Assembly (NCBI GenBank): GCA_947491945.1
Contig: CANLLN010000005.1
Coordinates: 124,001 to 188,000, forward strand
Reading direction: 5' to 3'
Source of the DNA: an uncultured Carboxylicivirga sp.
GTDB lineage: Bacteria > Bacteroidota > Bacteroidia > Bacteroidales > Marinilabiliaceae
DNA: 64,000 bases
The notes under the pieces are model-generated. The model was not told where the DNA came from, made no database searches, and saw nothing but the letters and a program-made list of their open reading frames with translations. The position numbers and the translations under genes are program-made. Of the stretch, positions 18,220 through 27,335 are shown piece by piece (the stretch's first letter is position 1; the number at the start of each line of letters is the position of its first letter).

Positions 18220-19764
18220 ATGAAAACAAATATTAACCGACGAGATTTCTTGAAAGCCGGTACAGTAACAGCCATTGGAGCTGCCGTACTGCCGCATGCT
18301 CTCACTGCTTGCAGCACCACACCGGCTAAAATTGGAAGCAACATGACAATTCACGACTATTTAGAACATTTTGGAGTTAGCGAAGCTTTGATTCAACAAA
18401 TTATTGCCGAAGGACTTGCCAAGGGCGGTGATTACTGCGATGTGTTTTTTCAGCACAGCATCGCCAACTACATTGGCCTTGAGGACAATGCTGTTAACCG
18501 TGCCTATTCCGATGTTAGCTTTGGTGTGGGCATCCGGGTCCTAAAAGGTGACCAAACAGGCTATTCCTTCAGCGAGGAGGTAAGTGCGGAAGCCATGAAA
18601 TCGGCAGCACGCACGGCAGCCAGTATTGCCAACAGTGGCACTACAAAAGCAACCGTGGCCTTTACAACACCCAAACTACCCAGTTACTACAAAATAAATA
18701 CGCCCTGGGAAAAGGTTTCCATCAACGAAAAAATTCCCTACCTCCAACAGGTCAACGAAAAAGTATTTTCCTTGGATGGACGTGTCATCAAATCTAATGT
18801 GTGGTTTAACGATGAGACCTCGTATGTGCTCTTTGCCAACTCCGAGGGACGCCTCACCTGTGATTATCAGCCCATGGCACAACTGTCGGTGAGTGTTACC
18901 GCTGAGCAGAATGGCCAAAAAGAACAAAATTACTTCGATTACTCAGGACGCCGCGGCATTGAGTTCTTTACTCCCGAAGCCATAAACACGCTGGCCACCG
19001 AAGCGGTAAAACGTACTGTATCGCTCTTCGATGCCGTGAAACCCAAAGCCGGTGAGTTACCCGTAGTGTTGGCAGCCGGTAGCTCGGGCATCCTGCTCCA
19101 CGAAGCCATTGGGCATGGCATGGAGGCTGATTTTAACCGCAAAGGCACTTCCATCTTTAGCGATAAGATGGGTAAGCAGGTGGCCAAAGATTTTGTGAGC
19201 ATTGTGGATGATGGCACCAACCCCAACATCCGTGGTTCTATCAATGTGGATGATGAGGGCAACGACACGCAAAAAACCTACCTGGTAGAAGGCGGCACCA
19301 TGGCCTCGTACCTGCACGACCGCATCAGCGCCAAACACTATGGGGTGAAACCCACCGGCAACGGACGCCGCGAATCGTTCCGCCACATGCCCATGCCCCG
19401 TATGCGCAATACCTACATGGAAAATGGTCCCCATAAAAAAGATGAGATTATTGAAAGTGTGAAGTATGGAGTGTATGCCGAGTCGTTCTCCAACGGACAG
19501 GTGATGATCGGCGCCGGCGATTTTACTTTCTACGTAAAGTCGGGCTATCTCATTGAAGACGGTAAGCTTACCCGCCCCATCAAAGACATCAACATCATTG
19601 GTAATGGCCCCAAAGTGCTGGCTGACATTGAAATGGTGGCCGATGACCTGAAGATGGCCGAGGGTGGCTGGACCTGCGGTAAAAACGGACAAGGCGTACC
19701 CGTATCGCAGGGCTTACCCACCGTTAAGGTATCGAAAATAACCGTTGGCGGTGTGAATGCTTAA
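18220..19764 (+). CDS. tldD: TldD-family metalloprotease with Tat signal and lipobox
   Basis: 514 aa from ATG 18220. A twin-arginine leader (NRRDFLKAGTVTAIGAA) is followed by a lipobox-like LTAC near residue 29, then the TldD domain starting near residue 45. The zinc motif H294-E295-AIG-H298 is intact, with a third ligand expected downstream. In E. coli TldD pairs with TldE to form a cytosolic protease that degrades unfolded peptides and matures microcin B17. The export leader here is therefore unusual for the enzyme class, though similar leaders occur in other Bacteroidota homologues. An in-frame extension to 17932 would run into the esterase gene and is rejected. Followed after 27 bp by the TldE gene, clearly one operon. 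Confidence 0.92.
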   Translation: MKTNINRRDFLKAGTVTAIGAAVLPHALTACSTTPAKIGSNMTIHDYLEHFGVSEALIQQIIAEGLAKGGDYCDVFFQHSIANYIGLEDNAVNRAYSDVSFGVGIRVLKGDQTGYSFSEEVSAEAMKSAARTAASIANSGTTKATVAFTTPKLPSYYKINTPWEKVSINEKIPYLQQVNEKVFSLDGRVIKSNVWFNDETSYVLFANSEGRLTCDYQPMAQLSVSVTAEQNGQKEQNYFDYSGRRGIEFFTPEAINTLATEAVKRTVSLFDAVKPKAGELPVVLAAGSSGILLHEAIGHGMEADFNRKGTSIFSDKMGKQVAKDFVSIVDDGTNPNIRGSINVDDEGNDTQKTYLVEGGTMASYLHDRISAKHYGVKPTGNGRRESFRHMPMPRMRNTYMENGPHKKDEIIESVKYGVYAESFSNGQVMIGAGDFTFYVKSGYLIEDGKLTRPIKDINIIGNGPKVLADIEMVADDLKMAEGGWTCGKNGQGVPVSQGLPTVKVSKITVGGVNA

Positions 19765-19791
19765 TCTGTCTAACCCGAAAAACAATTAAAA

Positions 19792-21111
19792 ATGAACAAT
19801 AAAGAACGACAAGAACTGGCATTGTGGGCGGTAGAATACGCCCAAAAGAAAGGCGCCAGCCAGGTGGCAGCATCCATCAGTAAAGCACGCGAATCGGAGG
19901 TGGAAGTAAGGGAACAAAAAATCGAAGTCATCAAAGAATCAACCACCAACGGACTGTCACTCAGCATATATCGCGATCGTAAATATTCCAATCACTCCAC
20001 CAATAACCTGGATAAAAAAGAGCTGGAACGATTCATTAGCGAGGCCGTTGCCTCTACTCAATACCTAAGTGCCGATGAATACCGTGCCTTGCCCGATGCC
20101 GCACTATATCCCACTGACTTAAGCCGAGATCTACAGATGCTAGATCCGGGCTTTGAAAAGGTTACACCGGAGCAAAAAATTGAGATAGCCAAAACCATTG
20201 AGCAAAGCGCCCTGGCACAGAGCGACAAGATTATTTCGGCCACCGGTGGATATTGGGACAGTCAATCCGAGCAGGTGCTGGTGCACAGCAACGGTCTGAT
20301 GGCGGAAAAAACATCCACCTTCTTTGGAGCATCGGGCTCAGTAACCGTTAAAGATGGTGATGCACGCCCCAGTGGCGGTGATTGGGCCGGCGGCCGCTTC
20401 TTCAAAGACATCCCTTCCGTGGAATCCATTGGACAACAAGCTGCAGAGATGGCACTCCGCAAAATAGGCCAGACAAAAATAGCATCGGGCAAATACGATA
20501 TGCTCATTGAAAACCGTACAGCAGGGCGTTTGCTTTATATGTTTATGGGTCCCATGTCGGCCCGCGCCTTACAGCAAAAAAGCTCCTATCTGGAGGGTAA
20601 GCTGGGGCAGCAAATCGCCTCGCCCGCCCTCACCCTTATCGATGACCCCTTCATTCCAGGAGGTTTTGCATCACGCCTCTACGATGGTCAGGGTATTGCC
20701 GCCAGAGAACGTGTGATGATTGAAAAAGGTGTTCTAAAAGATTATTACATCGATAATTATTATGGCCGTAAGCTGGGCATGACACCCAATGGCGGCTCTA
20801 CCTCTAACATCCGCTTCCAGTTGGGCAACAGAGGGTTTAATGAGATGGTTAAAGAGGTGAAGTCAGGTATTTTTGTAACGGCCTTTAATGGAGGCAATGC
20901 CAACGCAACCACCGGGGATTTTTCCTATGGCGTGTCCGGCTTCCTCATTGAAGACGGGAAAGTGGTGAAACCTGTGAATGAGATGAATATCTCGGGTAAC
21001 GCAAATAGCTTCTGGCAACAGCTGAGTGAGTTGGGCAACGATCCCTACGCTTATTCAAGCGTGCTGAGTCCAACGCTTCTTTTTAAGGATATTGACTTTA
21101 GCGGTTTGTAA
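19792..21111 (+). CDS. pmbA: TldE/PmbA-family partner subunit
   Basis: 439 aa, typical for PmbA/TldE. It shares the TldD fold (REQKIEVIKESTTNGLSLSIY and GLMAEKTSTFFGASGSV) but lacks the HExxxH zinc motif, as expected of the non-catalytic subunit. The central region SSYLEGKLGQQIASPALTLIDDP and the C-terminal FLIEDGKV are family hallmarks. No signal peptide or Tat leader is visible at the N-terminus (MNNKERQELALWAVEYAQKK), in contrast to its TldD partner. Downstream gene of the pair. Confidence 0.92.
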   Translation: MNNKERQELALWAVEYAQKKGASQVAASISKARESEVEVREQKIEVIKESTTNGLSLSIYRDRKYSNHSTNNLDKKELERFISEAVASTQYLSADEYRALPDAALYPTDLSRDLQMLDPGFEKVTPEQKIEIAKTIEQSALAQSDKIISATGGYWDSQSEQVLVHSNGLMAEKTSTFFGASGSVTVKDGDARPSGGDWAGGRFFKDIPSVESIGQQAAEMALRKIGQTKIASGKYDMLIENRTAGRLLYMFMGPMSARALQQKSSYLEGKLGQQIASPALTLIDDPFIPGGFASRLYDGQGIAARERVMIEKGVLKDYYIDNYYGRKLGMTPNGGSTSNIRFQLGNRGFNEMVKEVKSGIFVTAFNGGNANATTGDFSYGVSGFLIEDGKVVKPVNEMNISGNANSFWQQLSELGNDPYAYSSVLSPTLLFKDIDFSGL

Positions 21112-21231
21112 AAAAAAAGAGGTCAGTAGCGATAAATGAGTTATGACTTCTATGACATAAGGAATAGGCTGTCAATTTTGGCAGCTTATTTTTTGCATCT
21201 AATCCTAATTTCAGATATTAAGGTATTTTTA

Positions 21232-21239
21232 TATTTTTG
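21232..21239 (+). promoter_or_regulatory. TAnnTTTG -7 box upstream of trhO
   Basis: TATTTTTG matches the -7 consensus and lies 18 bases before ATG 21258. It also overlaps a possible TTG start at 21237, which argues against that earlier start. Confidence 0.4.
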
Positions 21240-21257
21240 CAACCTAATCATAGAATT

Positions 21258-22298
21258 ATGGATCCCAACAGCAGCAAGAAACACCTGATTAACCGACTGA
21301 GTCCCCAACAATTAAAAGAGCGTTTGGCCAATGAGACATTTTCACGTACCACGGTCTCCTTTTACCGTTACGTGCTCATTGATGATCCTGCCGCTATGCG
21401 CGATCAGCTCTACTATCAGTGGGATCGCCTTGGATGCTATGGGCGCATCTACCTGGCCAAAGAGGGCATCAATGCACAAATGAGTGTGCCTGATCATCAC
21501 TGGCACGACTTTAAAGAAGCACTCTATGCCCTACCCGAATTCAAAGACGTACCCTTTAAAATTGCAGTGGAAGATAATGGACAGTCCTTTCTGAAGCTAC
21601 AGGTAAAAGTGCGCCGGCAGATTGTGGCTGACGGCCTCTCGCCCAAAGAGTATGACGTGAGCAATGTGGGACAACATCTAACGGCTCAACAATGGAACCG
21701 CGCCATGGAAGAGGGTGCTGTGGTGGTGGATATGCGCAACCACTACGAGAGTGAGATTGGTCATTTTGCAGGTGCCGTTCTACCTCAGTCCGACACTTTT
21801 AAAGAAGAGCTACCCGAAGTGATTGAGAGACTGAAAGATCAGAAAGATAAAAAGATACTACTGTACTGCACGGGCGGGGTGCGCTGCGAAAAAACAAGCG
21901 CCTACCTGAAACATCACGGCTTTACCGATGTCAATCAGCTACTGGGCGGCATCATCGATTACTCCCGTCAGGTGGAAACAGATAAGCTGGAGAATAAGTT
22001 TGTGGGCAAGAACTTTGTGTTCGACAAGCGCCTGGGCGAGCGCATCAGTAATCACATTATCAGCCACTGCCATCAGTGCGGGGCGGTGTGCGACACACAT
22101 ACCAACTGTGCCAATGCACGCTGCAACCTGCTTTTTATCCAATGCAGCAGCTGCCGCGAGAAATACAATGCCTGTTGCGGCAACGATTGCCAAAGTTATC
22201 TGCTTGCCGATGCAGATCAAAGAAAACTACTCGACCAGCAATTAAGCTTCAAAGGCGGTAAACGTTTTCATACACATTCAAAAACAGCAAGGACATAA
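21258..22298 (+). CDS. trhO: tRNA uridine(34) hydroxylase / rhodanese-related protein (TrhO, YceA family)
   Basis: About 346 aa from ATG 21258. Family order: an N-terminal acylphosphatase-like domain (YRYVLIDDP, LGCYGRIYLAKEGINAQMS), a rhodanese domain with active-site loop CTGGVRCEKTSAYLK, and a C-terminal cysteine-rich zinc-like region (CHQCGAVCDTHTNCAN, CREKYNACCGNDC). TrhO makes 5-hydroxyuridine at the tRNA wobble position using O2-independent prephenate-linked or O2-dependent chemistry depending on the homologue. Single gene. Confidence 0.92.
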   Translation: MDPNSSKKHLINRLSPQQLKERLANETFSRTTVSFYRYVLIDDPAAMRDQLYYQWDRLGCYGRIYLAKEGINAQMSVPDHHWHDFKEALYALPEFKDVPFKIAVEDNGQSFLKLQVKVRRQIVADGLSPKEYDVSNVGQHLTAQQWNRAMEEGAVVVDMRNHYESEIGHFAGAVLPQSDTFKEELPEVIERLKDQKDKKILLYCTGGVRCEKTSAYLKHHGFTDVNQLLGGIIDYSRQVETDKLENKFVGKNFVFDKRLGERISNHIISHCHQCGAVCDTHTNCANARCNLLFIQCSSCREKYNACCGNDCQSYLLADADQRKLLDQQLSFKGGKRFHTHSKTART

Positions 22299-22414
22299 AT
22301 TGCCTTGCATGAAAAACCATCAGCTGAAAAAATACAGTTTTAGCAGCACTTACATTTTGTTTGGCAGCACCGGGCAGAATGATTATTTTGCCGCTTCACA
22401 ACACGTAACTACTT

Positions 22415-23176
22415 ATGAAGATAATATCATGGAACGTTAATGGCATACGCGCCGTTATGAAAAAAAAATTTGCGGACTCATTCAAGCAGATGGATGCCGA
22501 CATTGTTTGCCTTCAGGAAACTAAAGCACAAGACGAACAGGTAGCAGAGGCATTAGCCGATTTTAGCGAGTATCATATCGTGTCTAATTCTGCTGTTAAA
22601 AAAGGCTATTCCGGAACCGCCATCATCAGCAAACAAAAGCCACTGAGCGTGACGAAAGATATGGGCATTGAGGAGCACGACCAAGAAGGCCGTGTGCTGT
22701 GTGCCGAGTACGATAATTTCTACCTGGTAACGGTATATGTGCCCAACTCAGGCAGTGAGCTAAAGCGCCTGAGTTATCGCCAAAGCTGGGACAAAGACTT
22801 TTTTGACTACCTGAAACAACTGGAAGAGAAGAAACCGGTATTGGTCTGTGGCGATTTTAACGTGGCACATACCGATATTGACCTGGCTCGCCCCAAGCCC
22901 AACTATAACAAATCGGCTGGCTTTATGCAGGAGGAGATTGATGGCATGGATCGTTTCACACAGGGTGGCTTCAAAGATACCTTCCGACACTTCCATCCCA
23001 CCGCTACCAATCAGTACTCATGGTGGAGCTATCGTGCCGGTGCCCGCGGCAAGAATGTAGGTTGGAGAATCGACTATTTCCTGGCCAGCGAAAGCCTGCT
23101 GCCCCATTTGAAAGACGCTTTCATACTGCAAGATATCATGGGCTCCGATCACTGTCCGGTTGGCGTTGAGCTATAG
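22415..23176 (+). CDS. xth: Exodeoxyribonuclease III (AP endonuclease)
   Basis: 253 aa, the standard length. Catalytic and metal motifs are all present: ISWNVNGIRA, CLQETKAQ (Glu metal ligand), VYVPNSG, CGDFNVAHTDIDL (Asp/Asn), GWRIDYFL, and GSDHCPVG with the catalytic His. It nicks DNA at abasic sites and removes 3' blocks in base excision repair. Monocistronic, closed by a repeat-element hairpin shared with the convergent thioesterase gene. Confidence 0.95.
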   Translation: MKIISWNVNGIRAVMKKKFADSFKQMDADIVCLQETKAQDEQVAEALADFSEYHIVSNSAVKKGYSGTAIISKQKPLSVTKDMGIEEHDQEGRVLCAEYDNFYLVTVYVPNSGSELKRLSYRQSWDKDFFDYLKQLEEKKPVLVCGDFNVAHTDIDLARPKPNYNKSAGFMQEEIDGMDRFTQGGFKDTFRHFHPTATNQYSWWSYRAGARGKNVGWRIDYFLASESLLPHLKDAFILQDIMGSDHCPVGVEL

Positions 23177-23248
23177 TGTACAGGTATATTAAGTTTATAA
23201 ACAACAAAAACACTGACAATCAAAAACAATAAGAGTTCTTGCTAAGCA

Positions 23249-23340
23249 CGCAAAGATTAAATGCGCCAGGCATGCAAAAAATATAGACATGCAAATTAAT
23301 GCTATATGCGAACTTGGCACAGTGCTTTGCGTTTTTTAGA
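23249..23340. repeat. Second copy of the dispersed 'gctaag/cgcaaag' repeat element, terminator-like
   Basis: CGCAAAG (23249-23255) can pair with CTTTGCG (23325-23331), followed by TTTTTT; inside are GCGCCAGGCATGCAAA and a second CATGCAAA. It sits between convergent genes. The ends resemble the elements near 16900 and 59390. Confidence 0.5.
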
Positions 23341-23379
23341 TGAAACAATTTTATGAGCATTCTTTTATCGAACCCATAA

Positions 23380-23775
23380 TTACCTTAAAGCCTTTGCTAA
23401 CTCATCGCACACCGCCAGTTTACCATCAACAAGTGTAGTAGTGGTTACCGTTCCTTTCAGGCACAGCTTCTCATCGGGAAGACGATAGATATCCTGATAA
23501 AACATATATTTAATGCCTTTGTGCTCCACACGTGTGCGCACCACAAAGCCATCGTTGCTCTTAAGCGGCGTTTTATAGGCCAGATCAATGCGAGCCACCA
23601 CCGCCACAATACCACGGTCGTAAAGGTCTTTAAAATTAACCCCCACGGAATTAAGGAACTCATGGCGGGCATGCTCAAGGTAATTCTGATATACCGAATT
23701 ATTCACAATGCCCTGTAAATCACATTCGTAATCGCGCACTTTAAATTCCAGTTCGTGTTTATATGTTGGCTGCAT
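23380..23775 (-). CDS. Acyl-CoA thioesterase, 4HBT hot-dog family (YbgC/FadM-like)
   Basis: 131 aa. It shows the 4-hydroxybenzoyl-CoA thioesterase pattern: VRDYECDLQGIVNNSVYQNYLEHARHEF, with the catalytic Asp in YECDLQG and the conserved NSVY..YLEHAR helix. Such enzymes hydrolyse acyl-CoA thioesters and form hot-dog dimers or tetramers. Substrate not defined by sequence. A TATTTTCG box 20 bp upstream (23795-23802) may be the promoter. Confidence 0.88.
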   Translation of the reverse strand: MQPTYKHELEFKVRDYECDLQGIVNNSVYQNYLEHARHEFLNSVGVNFKDLYDRGIVAVVARIDLAYKTPLKSNDGFVVRTRVEHKGIKYMFYQDIYRLPDEKLCLKGTVTTTTLVDGKLAVCDELAKALR

Positions 23776-23794
23776 AGCTTTGTTCTTTTAGTTG

Positions 23795-23802
23795 CGAAAA
23801 TA
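23795..23802 (-). promoter_or_regulatory. TAnnTTTG-like -7 box upstream of thioesterase
   Basis: On the minus strand TATTTTCG lies 19 bases before ATG 23775; it differs from the consensus by a single base (C for T). Confidence 0.3.
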
Positions 23803-23878
23803 GAAATAAAAAAGGGCATCCGAAACGAACACCCTTGAAACAATTCTTATGAGCAGTGACTATGCACAATCAGTCACC

Positions 23879-25057
23879 TTAGTTATCCTTATCTTTTTGC
23901 TTAAACTTAAACAGCTGATACATTTTTTCGAACACCTCCGTATTATTGTAGGTGCCAATAAACTCCTCAGCACCGGCACCAAAAGCAAATACAGGAACCA
24001 TCACGGCCGTGTGATGCCCCGTGGTAAAGGCCGACTTCACATAGCCCTCGGCAGGATTCCCATCATTGATGGTCATACCGCCGGTCTCGTGGTCGGCAGT
24101 TACCACCACGAGCGTGCGTCGATCTTTGGCGGCAAAGGCCAATGCCTTGGCCAGTGCTTTGTCCATATCCAGCACTTCACCTGTTACATAGGAAGCATCA
24201 TTCTGGTGGCCGCCCCAATCAATCTGACTGCCTTCTACCATCAGAAAAAAACCTTTGCTATCGGCATTGCTCAATACCTCAATGGCCTTGGAAGTTGACT
24301 TGGTGAGCATTTCGCCACGATCGCGGTAGCCGGGATTGTGACCAACAGCCGTTAGCACGGCTAGCTTGCCTTCGCGCACCTCATCTACCTCATCAATATC
24401 ATAGCCCACCTGATAACCTTTCTCATTCAGTTCGAGTACCAGATTACGACCATCCGCCCGTTTGGTGAAAAAATCGGCACCTCCACCAATAAACACATCA
24501 ATATCAGTATTCAAAAAGTCAGCAGCTATCTCTTCATACATGCTCCGCTTGGGCTGATGAGCTATAAAAGAAGCGGGCGTGGCATGCGTAATGGCCGAGG
24601 TAGAAACTAATCCGGTGGCTTTGCCATTGCGCTCGGCATACTCCAATATGGTAGTTAGTTTATTACCATCCTCATCCACTCCAATGGCTCCATTATAGGT
24701 TCTCTTCCCCGTTGAAAGAGCCGTTCCTCCAGCTGCCGAATCGGTTACATATCGATTGGCACTTTGGGTCTTACTAAATCCGATGTATGGCATTTGCTCC
24801 AGATTAAGGCTCCCGTTAACCGTTATTCCGGAAAATACCTGAGCTACCCCCATACCATCACCAATAAAGAATATAATATTCTTGGGTCGTTTCTTAAAGC
24901 GTATATCATCATAGTCAATACTCAGTACCTCATGTTTGGCTTCGGCAGTATATTCATATTTTTCATGAAGATCTTTATAATCTTCCTGCGCCACCGCTCC
25001 AAAAGAGCAGCTAATTATTAAGCCTAAAGTTATACTTGCTATTTTTCTCATCGTCAT
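23879..25057 (-). CDS. phoA: Alkaline phosphatase (PhoA superfamily), exported
   Basis: 392 aa with a signal peptide (about 1-23, ending GAVAQ). Active-site elements in order: FFIGDGMG (metal Asp near 67), nucleophile Ser107 in DSAAGGTALSTGKRT, HATPASFIAH, QIDWGGH and VVTADHETGGM, and a final His in GHHTAVMVPVFA. It hydrolyses phosphate monoesters in the periplasm to release phosphate. Two starts are possible (Met1 or Met3). Lies alone, with no Pho regulon gene nearby and no recognisable pho box. Confidence 0.93.
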   Translation of the reverse strand: MTMRKIASITLGLIISCSFGAVAQEDYKDLHEKYEYTAEAKHEVLSIDYDDIRFKKRPKNIIFFIGDGMGVAQVFSGITVNGSLNLEQMPYIGFSKTQSANRYVTDSAAGGTALSTGKRTYNGAIGVDEDGNKLTTILEYAERNGKATGLVSTSAITHATPASFIAHQPKRSMYEEIAADFLNTDIDVFIGGGADFFTKRADGRNLVLELNEKGYQVGYDIDEVDEVREGKLAVLTAVGHNPGYRDRGEMLTKSTSKAIEVLSNADSKGFFLMVEGSQIDWGGHQNDASYVTGEVLDMDKALAKALAFAAKDRRTLVVVTADHETGGMTINDGNPAEGYVKSAFTTGHHTAVMVPVFAFGAGAEEFIGTYNNTEVFEKMYQLFKFKQKDKDN

Positions 25058-25208
25058 GTAAAGTTTATTATTAAGGCAGCCCTTCGGTTACCATTTTTTC
25101 CACTATTTAGAAAAAAGTCATCTAAACAAATAAAATTCAATAAGAAAAACAACACGTAGGCTGGTTTGTTTATAAAAATTAAGCCAATTTCAGGCCTTCA
25201 ATTAAAAG

Positions 25209-25709
25209 ATGCACAGCATGGATAAAACAAAAATATTATTTGTATGCCTGGGTAATATCTGCCGAAGCCCCAGTGCCGAAGCGGTAATGAAGTCCATCCT
25301 TGAGCAGCAGGGACTGAGTGATCAGTATGAAATAGACTCGGCGGGCATCACCGCTTACCATGCCGGCGAACCGGCCGATCAGCGTATGCAGCGGCATGCG
25401 GTCAACCGGGGAATTACACTAAGTAGTATCAGCCGCCCTGTAAAAAGCCCTGACGATTTCAGGCATTTTGATTACATCATTGGTATGGATGATCAGAATA
25501 TGGACGACCTCCTTCTGCGATGCCCGGATGAGACAAACGCTGCCAAAATACATAAGATGACTAACTTCTGTAAACAGCACACGCATGATTCAGTACCTGA
25601 TCCCTATTACGGCGGGGCGGCCGGGTTCGAGCTCGTACTGGATTTGCTGGAAGACGCCTGCGAAGGCTTGTTAAATCATATACAGCGTAATGAGCAACAA
25701 AAGCATTAA
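25209..25709 (+). CDS. Low-molecular-weight protein-tyrosine-phosphatase-family phosphatase
   Basis: 166 aa. P-loop C13-LGNICR-S with Arg19, and the general-acid loop VPDPYYGG near the C-terminus, are both intact. This family removes phosphate from tyrosine or arginine, but members beside fructosamine-kinase homologues have been shown to remove phosphate from protein-bound ribulosamine 5-phosphate. Its last 20 bases overlap the start of the kinase gene (25690), so the two are likely co-translated. That arrangement favours a protein-repair role over signalling. Met4 is an alternative start. Confidence 0.9.
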   Translation: MHSMDKTKILFVCLGNICRSPSAEAVMKSILEQQGLSDQYEIDSAGITAYHAGEPADQRMQRHAVNRGITLSSISRPVKSPDDFRHFDYIIGMDDQNMDDLLLRCPDETNAAKIHKMTNFCKQHTHDSVPDPYYGGAAGFELVLDLLEDACEGLLNHIQRNEQQKH

Positions 25710-26538
25710 GCACATTGAAGCCGCGCTACAATGCAGCATCACCCATCAGCAAGCGGTGGGGGGTGGCTGCATTGCGCAATCAAGCCTTCTAACTGCCGAT
25801 GATGGGCGCCGTTTCTTTTTAAAGGAAGGTGGCCCGCACAAAGCCTTTATAAAAGAGGCCAACGGCCTGAAAGAACTCAGCAAAGCAGGGGCAATAAGGG
25901 TACCGAAGGTGTTGCTGGAACATGATGATTTCCTCTTGCTGGAACCCATTGAAACAGGCCCTAAGAAGGCTGATTTTTTCGCCACTTTCGGCCGCCATTT
26001 CGCACAACTCCACAAGCAGCAAGGCAGTCATTTTGGTTTCTATGAAGACAATTACATTGGGGCCACACCACAAATCAATACTCCTTCCAACAGCTGGACA
26101 GATTTTTACTTCACACATCGATTGCTTTACCAATACCGTTTGGCAGAGCAAAATGGCTACGCTGACGAACCCCTTAAAAAGGCTTTTAATAATATTGAAA
26201 AGCGCCTTTCAACCATTCTTGAAGGCAGCCAAGAGCCCCCTTGCCTTTTACACGGCGATTTATGGGGCGGTAATTACCTGGTGGATGTCTGGGGTGAACC
26301 AGTACTCATCGATCCGGCCGTGTATTATGGTCACCGTGAAGCCGACCTGGCCATGACACGACTTTTTGGCGGCTTTGAGGCTACTTTTTACAAAAGTTAT
26401 CAAGACTTTTATCCACTACCCGACGGGTATGAATACCGGGAGAACATCTATCGCCTATATCATATCTTAAACCATCTTAACCTGTTTGGGACAGGCTATA
26501 AAGCAGAAGCCATCTCACTCATGAATAGCTACTTATAG
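25690..26538 (+). CDS. Fructosamine/ribulosamine-3-kinase family protein
   Basis: 282 aa, near the family length of 285-300. Aminoglycoside-phosphotransferase-like fold with the FN3K marks FFLKEGGPHKAFIKEANGL (ATP lysine), LLHGDLWGGNYLVD (catalytic Asp loop), PVLIDPAVYYGHREADLAMTRLFGGF (metal DPA motif) and a C-terminal YRLYHILNHLNLFG. Bacterial members phosphorylate the 3-position of ketoamines such as ribulosamine or erythrulosamine on proteins, making them unstable so that they fall off and free the lysine. Overlaps the upstream phosphatase by 20 bp. Confidence 0.92.
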   Translation: MSNKSIKHIEAALQCSITHQQAVGGGCIAQSSLLTADDGRRFFLKEGGPHKAFIKEANGLKELSKAGAIRVPKVLLEHDDFLLLEPIETGPKKADFFATFGRHFAQLHKQQGSHFGFYEDNYIGATPQINTPSNSWTDFYFTHRLLYQYRLAEQNGYADEPLKKAFNNIEKRLSTILEGSQEPPCLLHGDLWGGNYLVDVWGEPVLIDPAVYYGHREADLAMTRLFGGFEATFYKSYQDFYPLPDGYEYRENIYRLYHILNHLNLFGTGYKAEAISLMNSYL

Positions 26539-26547
26539 GAATTAACA

Positions 26548-27030
26548 TCAAACATTATCCTCATTGCAGTTTTCGTTCATTACGTGTATGTGCTCCTTAC
26601 AAAAACGACTCCGGAGAATGCGCCGCAAGCGATCGCTGTAATAAGTTTGCCACGACGACTCCATAACCGGCCCAAGTGTTTTCAATGCCACCTTGAAATT
26701 ATTAAGAGGTTCTTTGGTGCGCAGCGCTTTTACCAGACAAAGACTATCAACCCGTTCCTGCTCTAAAGAAAAATCCATCATCAGGTTATAAATCTCACGC
26801 GATGAAAGTGGTTCCACCTGATAGTAGTCGTTGGGATTTTGCTCTACCTCTTCCATGAGCAAATCATAATCATCGGTTAAATCCATAAAATCAGTCGTTT
26901 CCAAACCTGATGGAAGTGCTACTATCCGACTGTTTGAGCGTTGAATGTAAACCATAAATTCATCTGCCATCAACGCCATCACGCGCTCTATAAGTTCTGA
27001 TGTATTTCTCATAAATCTATCATTTAACAT
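26548..27030 (-). CDS. UPF0158-family protein, function unknown
   Basis: 160 aa, acidic. It matches the UPF0158 pattern: a beta region (YIQRSNSRIVALPSG), an acidic DLTDDYDLLMEEVEQNPNDYYQVEPL segment and the conserved C-terminal block with SSREIYNLMMDF, ALRTKEPLNNFKVAL and YYSDRLRRILRSRF. Members are small soluble proteins with no known reaction. Met7 is an alternative start. It converges with the fructosamine-kinase gene, leaving only nine bases between the stops. Confidence 0.7.
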   Translation of the reverse strand: MLNDRFMRNTSELIERVMALMADEFMVYIQRSNSRIVALPSGLETTDFMDLTDDYDLLMEEVEQNPNDYYQVEPLSSREIYNLMMDFSLEQERVDSLCLVKALRTKEPLNNFKVALKTLGPVMESSWQTYYSDRLRRILRSRFCKEHIHVMNENCNEDNV

Positions 27031-27335
27031 TCCACATTACACGGTGCATAGCATATTCTTAAAAGTTATCTAAAGGGGAATTACACCATACAACTATGCG
27101 TTACTAAATTAGTACTTTCCCCCCACCTGAACAAGCCAAAAGGATAGAAGGAAATAACCATCCATTAATGCAGGGATACCAACAGATTTACCCCGTGCCT
27201 CATTGCCTATATTTCGACCAAAAAACATGGATAATTGAAAAAAGATAAATAATGTGATCAGTATTTTTAATGATTTTTATTAATTTAAACTTCTTTTAAC
27301 CAAAATACATTACCCAAAACAAAACCATACGAGAA
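27031..27335. other. 305-bp divergent intergenic region
   Basis: AT-rich region between the UPF0158 gene (minus) and the ECF sigma gene (plus). I see no convincing TAnnTTTG box, long repeat, hairpin or small reading frame. It presumably holds both promoters; the sigma promoter may be recognised by the sigma itself. Confidence 0.6.

Noticed and set aside
19057-19692. A 211-codon open frame on the minus strand inside tldD
   Set aside because: It is wholly antisense to a well-conserved metalloprotease, shows no family similarity and arises from codon bias in the opposite frame. The same holds for long antisense frames at 8075-8611, 46707-47195, 715-1098 and 17163-17591.
25209-25709. Reading the LMW phosphatase as a capsule-type tyrosine phosphatase
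   Set aside because: No Wzc-type kinase or polysaccharide genes are near, and the overlap with a fructosamine-kinase homologue points to deglycation.
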